NCBI GenBank assembly: GCA_944388825.1
Contig: CALXKG010000222.1
Span: 1 to 8,649 of the forward strand
Origin: an uncultured Clostridia bacterium
GTDB taxonomy: Bacteria > Bacillota > Clostridia > Oscillospirales > Ruminococcaceae
DNA length: 8,649 nucleotides
Direction: 5' to 3'
Shown in pieces: positions 1 through 6,457 of this stretch; positions within the stretch are counted from its first letter, which is position 1, and every line of letters starts with the position of its first letter. A program made the position numbers and the translations under genes. The notes beneath the pieces are model-generated. The model worked only from the letters and a program-made list of their open reading frames with translations, made no database searches and was not told the DNA's origin.

Positions 1-560
1 ATCCCCTTTATGATAAAGGCCGCGATCGGCGGGTCGCCCGGCCGGTTCCAGAAGTCGGCCACCAGGACGGTGTACCGCTTCGGGTCGATCCCCCGCAGGT
101 AGGCAAGCAGCGCGTCCCGCTCCGCGTACCCGGTGTCCCCGCCGTGGTAGATGCAGGCGGAGACGCATCCCCCGTCCTTCAGAAGGGCAAGCGCCTTTTC
201 GATCGCCCGGATACTGGTTTCGGGGCGGGTAAAGATGGTGTGGTTGCCCCCCGGCAGGTACCCGAAGTTGAAGACCACCGCGTCCACCGTCCCGGGCGCG
301 GCGCACCGGTCGATATGGACATGGCTCTCCAGCCGCAGCTCGGCCCGCTCCCGCAGGCCCCGTTCCCGCAAAAGCGCGTCGGTGGAGGCAAGCGCCTCCT
401 CCTGGATGTCAAAGGCGATGACCTTTCCTTCCGGCCCGACCCGTTCACAGAGGAAAGCGGTATCCTTCCCCCGGCCCATCGTCCCGTCGATGCAAAGGCC
501 CCCTTCCGGCACCCGCGCCGCCAGAAACTGGTGGGCGATCCCCAGGGTGTTCAGTTTCAT
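1..560 (-). CDS. mnmM: tRNA 5-aminomethyl-2-thiouridine(34) methyltransferase MnmM (YtqB/rRNA_methylase family), 3' end cut by window edge
   Basis: The minus-strand frame opens with ATG at 560 and runs 186 codons to the left edge without a stop. The YtqB family is about 185-195 residues long, so only the last few residues should be missing. It reads as a Rossmann-fold class I methyltransferase: the SAM-binding motif I is CIDGTMGRGKDT at residues 23-34, followed by the acidic end of strand 2 (VIAFDIQ, 47-53). The family signature NFGYLPGGNH lies at 98-107, where relatives usually read NLGYLPGGDH. Family knowledge: YtqB/MnmM methylates nm5s2U to mnm5s2U at the tRNA wobble position using SAM, in the cytoplasm; older annotation calls it a putative rRNA methylase. 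A Shine-Dalgarno AAAGGAG (569-575) sits 8 nt before the ATG and an extended -10 lies upstream, so it is probably transcribed alone or as first gene of a unit running left. Family assignment is firm; the exact substrate is inferred by homology. Confidence 0.85.
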   Translation of the reverse strand, partial: MKLNTLGIAHQFLAARVPEGGLCIDGTMGRGKDTAFLCERVGPEGKVIAFDIQEEALASTDALLRERGLRERAELRLESHVHIDRCAAPGTVDAVVFNFGYLPGGNHTIFTRPETSIRAIEKALALLKDGGCVSACIYHGGDTGYAERDALLAYLRGIDPKRYTVLVADFWNRPGDPPIAAFIIKG

Positions 561-597
561 CCTTCCCGCTCCTTTCGACAGCTTCTTCCAACGGATT

Positions 598-606
598 ATT
601 ATAACA
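598..606 (-). promoter_or_regulatory. Extended -10 promoter of mnmM
   Basis: Read on the minus strand this is TGTTATAAT: a perfect TATAAT (603 down to 598) preceded by the TGn extension. The 17-bp-spaced -35 position reads TTTTCG, which is poor, as is common for extended -10 promoters. The expected start of transcription near 590 gives a leader of about 30 nt before the ATG at 560. Confidence 0.6.
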
Positions 607-756
607 CACGCTTTCCCTCCCGAAAAGGGGTTTGCCGGAATTTTACACGGGGTTTATATTTCTGATTTGTTTATGGCGGGATGTATACCCTTTAGGAAAG
701 CGCAAACCCCGGCCTCCCTCCCCGAGGGAGGTGGCGCGGATGCGCCGGAAGGAGTG

Positions 757-783
757 GGAAAAACAAGCGGAAGCTGTTTTTCC
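757..783. repeat. Hairpin inside the palindromic element
   Basis: GGAAAAACA (757-765) pairs with TGTTTTTCC (775-783), and the stem continues through GC pairs (767-768 with 773-774) past one bulged A to a GGAA loop. It is one of two nested hairpins in the 695-896 element. The run of five T in the 3' arm is internal to the stem, so it is not a canonical terminator. Confidence 0.55.
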
Positions 784-801
784 TTCAAGCTATTTAGCTT
801 A

Positions 802-832
802 TGTGGTTATACAGTAAAACTGTATAACCACA
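802..832. repeat. Perfect 14-bp inverted repeat with 3-nt loop
   Basis: TGTGGTTATACAGT (802-815) is exactly complementary to ACTGTATAACCACA (819-832), with a loop AAA. It sits at the centre of the larger palindrome and is AT-rich compared with its GC-rich surroundings. No T-tract follows on either strand, so it is a structural or recombination feature rather than a terminator. Confidence 0.75.
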
Positions 833-918
833 CTCCTTCAGTCGGCATTCGCCGACAGCTCCCTCAGGGAGGGAGCCTTTTAGGTAGTGCGTTTCCATCA
901 AGTTATTATGGTAAAAGC

Positions 919-952
919 AAAAAAGCGAAGGCCCCGTCCGGCGCGCCTTCGC
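919..952 (-). terminator. Intrinsic terminator of the MFS gene
   Basis: On the minus strand, immediately after the MFS stop codon, GCGAAGGC (952 to 945) pairs with GCCTTCGC (932 to 925) around a 12-nt loop, followed by six T (924 to 919). This is a textbook Rho-independent terminator. The plus strand has a T5 tract only after CCC (956-960), so activity in that direction would be weaker. Confidence 0.85.
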
Positions 953-958
953 CCCTTT

Positions 959-2143
959 TTACCCCTTCTCCGCCGTCCGCCGGTAGAGCCGGATGCCGAT
1001 GAGCAGCAATAGCGGGAACACCACCGAAAAGGCCATCGCCGGGCGCAAAGCCCCGCCGAACGCGCCGGCGACCGCCCCGGCCGCCGCCGGCCCGGAGGCG
1101 CACCCGAGGTCGCCCGCCAGCGCCAGCATCGCGTACATCACCGTCCCGCCGGCCGGCAGCGCCCGCGCCGCGGCCGAAAAGCTGCCGGGCCAGAGGACGC
1201 CGACCGAAAAGCCGCAGACCCCGCAGCCGATCATCCCGATCACCGGCGCGCCAAACGCCGCCAGCAGGTACCCGCCGATGCAGAGCGCCCCGCAGAAGGC
1301 CATATACCGGGAGAGCCTGACCCGCCCGGCGTTTTTCGCGTAAAACGCCCGGGCAAGCCCCATGCAGAGGGCGAAGGTGCAGGGCCCGGCGAGGTCGCCC
1401 ATCGCCTTAGAAAGCCCCAGCCCCGTCTCGGCAAAGGCGCTCGCCCACTGGCTCATCGCCTGTTCCGAACTCCCGGCGCAGAACATCAGCAGCAGCAGCA
1501 GCCAGAAGACCTTCTGTCCGAGCAGCCCCCGGAGCCCCATCCCGGCTTCCCCGTCCCCTTCCGGCGCGTACAGCGGCACCCGCAGGAAAAAGAGGAGGTT
1601 GAAAACCGGCACCGCCGCCCAGATCGCCGCCAGCACCTGCCAGTTCCCGGTGCCGAACAGCGCGAAAAACCCGCTCGAGAGCAGCACGACCCCCAGGTGC
1701 CCCCAGCAGTAGAAGGAGTGGAGCAGGCTCATCGCCGCCTCCTTCCCCTCCCCGGGGCAGGACTCGACGATCGGGCTGACGATCACTTCCAGCAGCCCGC
1801 CGCCGACCGCGTAGACCACCCCGGCCGCCAGCAGCCCCGCAAAGGGCGGCAGAACCCCCGGCAAAAACGCCATCAGCAGGATCCCCGCCGCCGAAAGGGC
1901 GTGGGCCAGCACCGCCGCCGCCCGGTAGCCGATCCGGCGGATCACCGGCGCGGACAGGGCGTCGGTCAGCAGCTGCACCGAAAAATTGACGGCGGTCAGC
2001 ATCGCGATCCGGCTTAGGGGGATGCCGTACGCCGACTGGAAGGTGACGAATAAAAGCGGCGCGAAGTTGTTGACGATCGCCTGGACGATATACCCGATAA
2101 AACAGGCGGCGAGAGTGTGGTTTGCGGTCAGGCGGGTGGACAT
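959..2143 (-). CDS. MFS transporter, FucP-like 12-helix permease of unknown substrate
   Basis: A 394-residue, very hydrophobic protein with about twelve membrane segments, roughly at residues 10-33, 45-66, 76-94, 99-121, 141-161, 167-187, 211-226, 250-268, 279-297, 300-320, 332-355 and 366-386. A hydrophilic central loop (about 190-210, rich in G/E/D) separates the two six-helix halves, the usual major facilitator plan. The stretch IVSPIVESCP then LLHSFYCWGH (121-150) resembles Clostridia permeases often annotated as FucP-like sugar transporters, but no substrate can be assigned. The frame is open upstream to 2326, but the ATG at 2143 is preferred: it follows AGGAGG (2148-2153), and the upstream extension would translate hairpin-rich intergenic DNA into a non-hydrophobic leader. 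It is monocistronic by appearance: a terminator follows at once and about 370 bp separate it from rpoD. No convincing -35/-10 pair was found upstream. Confidence 0.8.
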   Translation of the reverse strand: MSTRLTANHTLAACFIGYIVQAIVNNFAPLLFVTFQSAYGIPLSRIAMLTAVNFSVQLLTDALSAPVIRRIGYRAAAVLAHALSAAGILLMAFLPGVLPPFAGLLAAGVVYAVGGGLLEVIVSPIVESCPGEGKEAAMSLLHSFYCWGHLGVVLLSSGFFALFGTGNWQVLAAIWAAVPVFNLLFFLRVPLYAPEGDGEAGMGLRGLLGQKVFWLLLLLMFCAGSSEQAMSQWASAFAETGLGLSKAMGDLAGPCTFALCMGLARAFYAKNAGRVRLSRYMAFCGALCIGGYLLAAFGAPVIGMIGCGVCGFSVGVLWPGSFSAAARALPAGGTVMYAMLALAGDLGCASGPAAAGAVAGAFGGALRPAMAFSVVFPLLLLIGIRLYRRTAEKG

Positions 2144-2147
2144 AAAG

Positions 2148-2153
2148 CCTCCT
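2148..2153 (-). promoter_or_regulatory. Shine-Dalgarno site fixing the MFS start
   Basis: AGGAGG on the minus strand, 4 nt before ATG 2143. The spacing is short but the match is perfect. It argues against the longer reading frame that begins at 2326. Confidence 0.7.
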
Positions 2154-2173
2154 GTAGAGATGTGCATGGGAAA

Positions 2174-2191
2174 GGCGGGTGTAGACCCGCC
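2174..2191 (-). repeat. Leader hairpin upstream of the MFS gene
   Basis: GGCGGGT (2174-2180) pairs exactly with ACCCGCC (2185-2191) around a GTAG loop. It lies 31-48 nt upstream of the MFS ATG, so it is probably in the mRNA leader if transcription starts farther upstream. No function is evident. Confidence 0.5.
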
Positions 2192-2221
2192 GTGGTGTAC
2201 ATATTTATTGCTTATGTTTTG

Positions 2222-2254
2222 GGTGCTGCGCACCAGGGGTTGCTGCGCAACCCC
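2222..2254. repeat. Two tandem hairpins with identical TGC loops
   Basis: GGTGC-TGC-GCACC (2222-2234) is followed one base later by GGGGTTGC-TGC-GCAACCCC (2236-2254). Both stems are perfect and share the same three-base loop and the GCTGCGC core. They form part of the hairpin-rich gap between the MFS gene and rpoD. Confidence 0.7.
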
Positions 2255-2256
2255 CT

Positions 2257-2323
2257 CGAAAATCACTTGCCGGCGCAACGCCGCAGCCGGCATTTCGCGC
2301 AAAACGCGAAACCGCGATTTTCG
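2257..2323. repeat. Nested inverted repeats compatible with a three-way junction
   Basis: An outer 8-bp perfect stem, CGAAAATC (2257-2264) with GATTTTCG (2316-2323), encloses two hairpins: GCCGGC (2269-2274) with GCCGGC (2286-2291), and TTTCGCG (2293-2299) with CGCGAAA (2305-2311). All three stems are mutually compatible. It has no coding pattern. It could be a folded repeat unit or a small structured RNA; nothing identifies it as a known RNA class. Confidence 0.55.
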
Positions 2324-2381
2324 CAAATAAGCGGAAAAGCCGTGGTCAGCTTCGGAAGTACGAAAACTGAGCGCCTGGGAA

Positions 2382-2427
2382 AGGGCTCTGCCCTCTCCAC
2401 TCCCGCCAGCCCTTTAAAAAGGGCTGG
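2382..2427. repeat. Pair of perfect hairpins, intergenic repeat-like
   Basis: AGGGC-TCT-GCCCT (2382-2394) is followed by CCAGCCCTTT-AA-AAAGGGCTGG (2406-2427), a perfect 10-bp stem. Neither is followed by a T-tract on either strand, so they are not canonical terminators, although they may stall transcription leaving rpoD. Their wording resembles GC-rich repeats scattered between genes in Oscillospiraceae genomes. Confidence 0.55.
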
Positions 2428-2480
2428 ATCCTAAACTTGATTTGCCAAACGCCATTCCCGCAAGACACTGCCCGGCAACC

Positions 2481-2510
2481 GGGACGCTTCGGGCCCGCGG
2501 GCCGCGTCCC
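2481..2510 (-). terminator. Strong stem-loop directly after rpoD, possible non-canonical terminator
   Basis: One base downstream of the rpoD stop codon, GGGACGC (2510 to 2504) pairs with GCGTCCC (2487 to 2481), enclosing a further self-complementary GGCCCGCGGGCC. The structure is very GC-rich and well placed to end the dnaG-rpoD message or protect its 3' end. No U-tract follows, so an ordinary intrinsic mechanism is doubtful. Confidence 0.4.
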
Positions 2511-2511
2511 G

Positions 2512-3609
<1,098 letters not shown>

Positions 3610-3617
3610 CTTATTCT

Positions 3618-3625
3618 CTCCTTCT
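3618..3625 (-). promoter_or_regulatory. Shine-Dalgarno site fixing the rpoD start
   Basis: AGAAGGAG lies 8 nt before ATG 3609, in the 23-nt gap after the dnaG stop codon. It shows rpoD has independent initiation and excludes the longer frame running into dnaG. Confidence 0.8.
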
Positions 3626-3632
3626 CGGTATG

Positions 3633-5396
3633 TCAGCGCCCGGCGGGCGGCTTTACCTGTTTTTCCCGCCGGATGCGTTCGGCGAGGGCTCTGTAATCGT
3701 CGCCGCTCAGTTCCCCGGCGGCGGCGACCTCTTTTTTCCTTGCCTCGTCCCGCAGGCGGCGGATATAATCGTCCAGCGCCTCCGGGCTGATGCTGAAGTA
3801 TCCTTCCGACACCCGGGCGAGGACGCCGGAAAGCCGGTTCATCTGCTCCAGCGAAAGCACCCCCGAAAGCTCGGTCATCGTGCACTCGCCGGTCTTCTGC
3901 TTTTCCGCCAGCGTCTCAAAGACCGCCCGCTGCCCGGCGTCCGGGAAGAGGGCGGGGTCGACCGCGGAGACGATCTTCTCCCGCCAGTCGGGGTGGTAGT
4001 ACAGGCAGCCCAGTATCCCGTCCCCGGCCGATTCCCCCGGCCGCAGCGGCCTGCCGCCCATCCGGCCCATCTCCAGGTCGAGGGAGGCCTTCTTTTCCGC
4101 CCGCTTGAACGCCCGCCTGGCGGCGCCGTTGACGCTCTCCCGGACGGCCTCCGGCAGGACGCCGGTCTCCTCCGCCAGCCGCCCGGCGTAGACCTCCCGC
4201 TCGACCCGGCTGGGCAGCCCGGCGAGAAAGACGGCAGCCTCCTGCAGGTACCCCGCCTTCCCGGCGGCGTCCCCGAGGTCGTACTTTTCCCGGATCGCCT
4301 TCAGCCCGTACTCGGTCGCGCCCCGCGCGCTGTCGAGCAGCAGTTTAAACCGGTCCCGCCCGAACTTTTTGATAAACTCGTCGGGATCCTTGGCCCCCTT
4401 CATATCCAGCACCCGGGTCTTGACCCCGGCATCGTCCAGCAGCCCCACCGCCCGGCTGGTGGCGGTGCGCCCCGGCCCGTCGGAATCGTAGGCGATGACC
4501 ACCTCTTTGCAGTAGGTGCCCATCAGCCGGGCCTGCTCGGGCGTCAGGGCGGTGCCCAGCGTCGCGACGGCGTTTTCAAACCCCGCCTGGTGCATCGCGA
4601 TGACGTCCATATACCCCTCGGCCAGGATCAGCGTCCCCTCCGCCTTATTTTTGGCGAAGTTGAGCGAAAAAAGGTTGCGGCTCTTTTTAAAGACGGGGGT
4701 ATCGGGGGAGTTGAGGTATTTGGGCTTGCTGTCGTCCATCACCCGCCCGCCGAACCCGATGACGTTTTTCCGCAGGTCGATGATCGGGAAGATCACCCGG
4801 TTGCGGAAGGTGTCGTAGACGCTTTTGCCGTCCCGCCCGCGGGAGACGACCGACGCCGCCAGCATCTGCTCGTCCGAATACCCTTTCCCGCGGAGGTAGG
4901 CGCGGAGGTTGTCCCACCCCTGCGGCGCGAAGCCGAGGCCGTATTTGGTGACGGTGGCGGGGCTGAGCTGCCGCTCGCCCAGCAGGTACCGCCGCCCCGC
5001 CTCCCCGGCCGGGGATTTTAAGATATTGTGGAAATAACGGGCGGCGGCGCGGTTGATCTCGTAGATCATCGGCTTGACCCGCAGCCCCGGGTCTTCCCGC
5101 TCCTCCTCCGGGAAGGGGATGCCGGCCCGCTCGGCCAAAAATTTCAGCGCCTCGATATACCCCAGGTTCTCGATCCGCATGATAAAGCTGATCACGTCCC
5201 CGCCCGCCCCGCAGCCGAAGCAGTAAAAGGACTGGTTTTCGTGGTAGACGTGGAAGGACGGGGTCTTTTCCGAGTGGAAGGGGCAAAGCCCCTTGCTGGT
5301 CCGCCCCGACCGCCGCAGCTGGACATATGAGGACACGACCTGCCCGATATCGCAGCTCATCTTCAGTTCATCCAGGAAACTTTGCGGTATAGCCAT
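3633..5396 (-). CDS. dnaG: DNA primase DnaG
   Basis: 587 residues, near the usual 590-605 of Firmicutes primases. It synthesises the RNA primers that start lagging-strand fragments at the fork, working with the DnaB-type helicase. The N-terminal CHC2 zinc domain has Cys38, His41, Cys59 and Cys62 (CPFH, then CFGCG). The catalytic core follows, with RNRVIFPI (198-205), GFGGR (214-218) and KYLNSPDTPVFKK (226-238). The TOPRIM fold holds metal-binding acidic residues: LAEGYMDVIAMHQAG (258-272, Glu260 and Asp264) and IAYDSDGPG (301-309, Asp304 and Asp306), then AKDPDEFIKK (335-344). The rest, from about 455, is the less conserved helicase-binding region. ATG 5396 follows AAAGGAGG (5403-5410) at 6 nt and gives the standard MAIPQSFLDELK start. 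A -10 box at 5432-5437 may serve it. It is co-transcribed with rpoD downstream. All key residues are intact. Confidence 0.98.
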   Translation of the reverse strand: MAIPQSFLDELKMSCDIGQVVSSYVQLRRSGRTSKGLCPFHSEKTPSFHVYHENQSFYCFGCGAGGDVISFIMRIENLGYIEALKFLAERAGIPFPEEEREDPGLRVKPMIYEINRAAARYFHNILKSPAGEAGRRYLLGERQLSPATVTKYGLGFAPQGWDNLRAYLRGKGYSDEQMLAASVVSRGRDGKSVYDTFRNRVIFPIIDLRKNVIGFGGRVMDDSKPKYLNSPDTPVFKKSRNLFSLNFAKNKAEGTLILAEGYMDVIAMHQAGFENAVATLGTALTPEQARLMGTYCKEVVIAYDSDGPGRTATSRAVGLLDDAGVKTRVLDMKGAKDPDEFIKKFGRDRFKLLLDSARGATEYGLKAIREKYDLGDAAGKAGYLQEAAVFLAGLPSRVEREVYAGRLAEETGVLPEAVRESVNGAARRAFKRAEKKASLDLEMGRMGGRPLRPGESAGDGILGCLYYHPDWREKIVSAVDPALFPDAGQRAVFETLAEKQKTGECTMTELSGVLSLEQMNRLSGVLARVSEGYFSISPEALDDYIRRLRDEARKKEVAAAGELSGDDYRALAERIRREKQVKPPAGR

Positions 5397-5431
5397 ATTC
5401 CCCCTCCTTTCCGTTTGCTGCGCCCATATTC

Positions 5432-5437
5432 ATTATA
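5432..5437 (-). promoter_or_regulatory. Probable -10 element of the dnaG-rpoD operon
   Basis: A perfect TATAAT on the minus strand, about 36 nt upstream of the dnaG start. No good -35 is present at 16-18 bp spacing (AGGATT at 17). The promoter may be weak or activator-dependent, or the match may be chance in this locally AT-rich gap. Confidence 0.4.
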
Positions 5438-5463
5438 GACAAAAAAGCGGGGAAAATCCTCTT

Positions 5464-5473
5464 TGGTATACCA
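5464..5473. promoter_or_regulatory. 10-bp palindrome upstream of dnaG
   Basis: TGGTATACCA is fully self-complementary and lies about 27 bp upstream of the putative dnaG -10 box, where an operator or activator site could sit. It does not look like the usual Gram-positive LexA box (GAAC-N4-GTTC). Function is unknown and it may be chance. Confidence 0.25.
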
Positions 5474-5506
5474 GGATATCAAATGAAATTTGCGGCGCCG
5501 CCTTTC

Positions 5507-5534
5507 GGGCGTATCGGAAAATGCAATTACGCCC
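5507..5534 (-). terminator. Weak terminator-like stem-loop after yigZ
   Basis: On the minus strand GGGCGTA (5534 to 5528, its first base shared with the yigZ stop codon) pairs with TACGCCC (5513 to 5507) around a 14-nt loop. Only A/T-rich sequence, not a clean T-tract, follows about 17 nt later, after another short GC-rich palindrome. Partial termination between yigZ and dnaG is possible. Confidence 0.3.
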
Positions 5535-6160
5535 TACTCCATCTCGCAGAACCGTTCTTCCAATACGGCCGGCTCCGCCTGCCCGGCGCTCATCTCCCGG
5601 ATCTCGGCGGCAAACCGCTCCGCCCGGTCGGCGCGGATCAGCAGCTTCAGCGTCACCGCGTCGGCAAACGCCTCGTCCAGCGTCCGGATATGATACTGCG
5701 GCAGGATGTAGGACACCTTGCCATACAGCCCGTAGCCGACCGTCAGCGAAAGCACCCTGCACCGGGACATGACCGCCTTGCCGGCCGCCGCAAACGCCAG
5801 CCGGGCCGCCTTGCCGTAAGCCCGGGTCAGGCCCCCGGCGCCCAGCAGCGTCCCGCCGAAATACCGGGTCACGACGCAGCAGACCCCGACGGTCCCTTCC
5901 TTTTCCAGCATATCCAGCACCGGCGCGCCGCCGGTCCCCTGGGGTTCCCCGTCGTCGGAACAGCGCTTATGGATGCCGTCCAAAAGGATATAGGCGTAGA
6001 CGTGGTGGCCGGCCCCCGGGTGCTTTGCTTTGACCTCCGCCCGGAAGGCCTCCGCCTCCGCTTCGTCCCGCACCGGTTTCACCGCCCCGATAAACCGGGA
6101 CTTTTTTTCCTCATATTCCCCTTCGCCGTACCCGCGCACGGTCAGATAGCTTTCCGGCAT
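5534..6160 (-). CDS. yigZ: YigZ/IMPACT family protein (UPF0029 + DUF1949)
   Basis: 208 residues, the normal length for bacterial YigZ. The N-terminal UPF0029 (Impact) domain covers roughly residues 10-120 and contains the conserved run HVYAYILLDGIHKRCSDDGE, then PQGTGGAPVLDML, then VVTRYFGGTLLGAGGLTRAY. A C-terminal DUF1949 ferredoxin-like domain covers about 130-190. Family knowledge: eukaryotic IMPACT regulates Gcn2 signalling; the bacterial members have no firmly established biochemical role, and a link to translation or peptide processing is only suggested. The frame is open to ATG 6196, but ATG 6160 follows AAGGAGG at 4 nt and yields MPESYLTVRGYGE, the expected start. The rpmE terminator ends just before its Shine-Dalgarno, so it is expressed by read-through or from an unseen promoter. 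dnaG follows 137 bp downstream. Family is certain, function is not. Confidence 0.93.
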   Translation of the reverse strand: MPESYLTVRGYGEGEYEEKKSRFIGAVKPVRDEAEAEAFRAEVKAKHPGAGHHVYAYILLDGIHKRCSDDGEPQGTGGAPVLDMLEKEGTVGVCCVVTRYFGGTLLGAGGLTRAYGKAARLAFAAAGKAVMSRCRVLSLTVGYGLYGKVSYILPQYHIRTLDEAFADAVTLKLLIRADRAERFAAEIREMSAGQAEPAVLEERFCEME

Positions 6161-6164
6161 AGGT

Positions 6165-6171
6165 CCTCCTT
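6165..6171 (-). promoter_or_regulatory. Shine-Dalgarno site fixing the yigZ start
   Basis: AAGGAGG, 4 nt before ATG 6160. The alternative ATG at 6196 falls inside the rpmE terminator hairpin and has no such site, so it is rejected. Confidence 0.75.
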
Positions 6172-6182
6172 CCCGGGACGAG

Positions 6183-6222
6183 AAAAGGCGGTGCACGGAA
6201 GCTCTCGCCCCGGCGCACCGCC
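6183..6222 (-). terminator. Intrinsic terminator of rpmE
   Basis: On the minus strand, 14 nt after the rpmE stop, GGCGGTGC (6222 to 6215) pairs with GCACCGCC (6194 to 6187) around a 20-nt loop, followed by TTTT (6186 to 6183) and CTCG. The stem is GC-rich and perfect; the T-tract is short, so termination may be incomplete and let transcripts reach yigZ. Confidence 0.7.
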
Positions 6223-6236
6223 GCTCTTGAACCGAT

Positions 6237-6440
6237 TTATTTTTTCAGGCCAAAACGCTTGTTGAACCGTTCGACACGCCCGCCGGTATCAACCATCTTC
6301 TGCTTGCCGGTATAGTACGGATGGCACTTGGAGCAAACTTCGACGTTGATGTTGTCCTTGGTCGAGCGGGTCTCCCAGGTCGCGCCGCAGGAGCAGCGGA
6401 TGACCGTCTTGTTGTATGCGGGATGGATACCCTCTTTCAT
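6237..6440 (-). CDS. rpmE: 50S ribosomal protein L31, zinc-binding type
   Basis: 67 residues, the usual L31 length, opening with MKEGIHPAYNKT. L31 is a component of the large subunit that helps bridge it to the small subunit. The zinc ligands are all present: Cys16 and Cys18 (CSCG), Cys36 and Cys39 (CSKCHPYYTGKQK), marking the zinc-containing form rather than the Cys-less paralogue induced under zinc starvation. The C terminus GGRVERFNKRFGLKK is typical. ATG 6440 follows AAAGAGGTG (6448-6456) at 7 nt. It has a strong promoter (6494-6522), a short leader hairpin (6458-6480), and a terminator 14 nt after its stop codon, so it can be expressed as a single gene. It is divergent from the PF06541 gene. 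Identification is secure. Confidence 0.98.
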   Translation of the reverse strand: MKEGIHPAYNKTVIRCSCGATWETRSTKDNINVEVCSKCHPYYTGKQKMVDTGGRVERFNKRFGLKK

Positions 6441-6457
6441 CTTGTTACACCTCTTTC

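Larger units (their letters stand above)
695..896. repeat. Imperfect palindromic intergenic element, MITE-like or REP-like, about 200 bp
   Basis: This accounts for most of the 398-bp gene-free stretch between mnmM and the MFS gene. The outer arms pair imperfectly: the left arm (about 711-756: a CCTCCCTC block, a GAGGGAGG block, a GCGC-rich stretch, then GGAAGGAGTG) matches the reverse complement of the right arm (about 832-877: CACTCCTTC, GTCGGC, GCCGAC, CTCCCTC, GGGAGGGAG). Pairing seems to continue outwards to GGAAAGCGC (695-703) and GCGTTTCC (889-896). Inside are two secondary hairpins, 757-783 and 802-832. No transposase or coding pattern is visible, and the short frames crossing it have no homologous look. 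The arrangement resembles non-autonomous, strongly folding repeats dispersed in gut Oscillospiraceae; copy number cannot be tested here. Flanks CCTTTAGG (689-696) and CCTTTTAGG (876-884) are similar but not a clean target duplication. Confidence 0.55.

Noticed and set aside
689..891. CCTTTAGG and CCTTTTAGG flanks as a target-site duplication
   Set aside because: The copies differ in length and sequence, and inverted pairing of the flanks explains part of the similarity equally well.
151..1002. 283-codon plus-strand frame crossing mnmM, the palindromic element and the MFS terminator
   Set aside because: It overlaps a real gene and structured non-coding DNA; its composition is S/P/R-rich and it resembles no family.
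1488..1503. Run of CAG/CTG triplets in the MFS gene
   Set aside because: It encodes a leucine run (LLLLL) within a membrane helix; ordinary codon bias explains it.
2144..2326. N-terminal extension of the MFS gene to an upstream ATG
   Set aside because: The extension is basic and non-hydrophobic, encodes hairpin repeats, and bypasses a perfect AGGAGG before ATG 2143.
2144..2511. tRNA, SRP RNA, 6S RNA or other known RNA in the rpoD-MFS gap
   Set aside because: No tRNA arms or CCA-type ends, and no recognisable conserved core of these RNAs, could be found by reading either strand.
3610..3885. N-terminal extension of rpoD into dnaG
   Set aside because: The extra 92 residues are R/G/A-rich out-of-frame dnaG sequence; ATG 3609 has a good ribosome-binding site and the family N terminus.
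3630..5021. 463-codon plus-strand frame opposite dnaG
   Set aside because: Antisense shadow of dnaG; rich in P, G, R and L with no domain resemblance and no Shine-Dalgarno.
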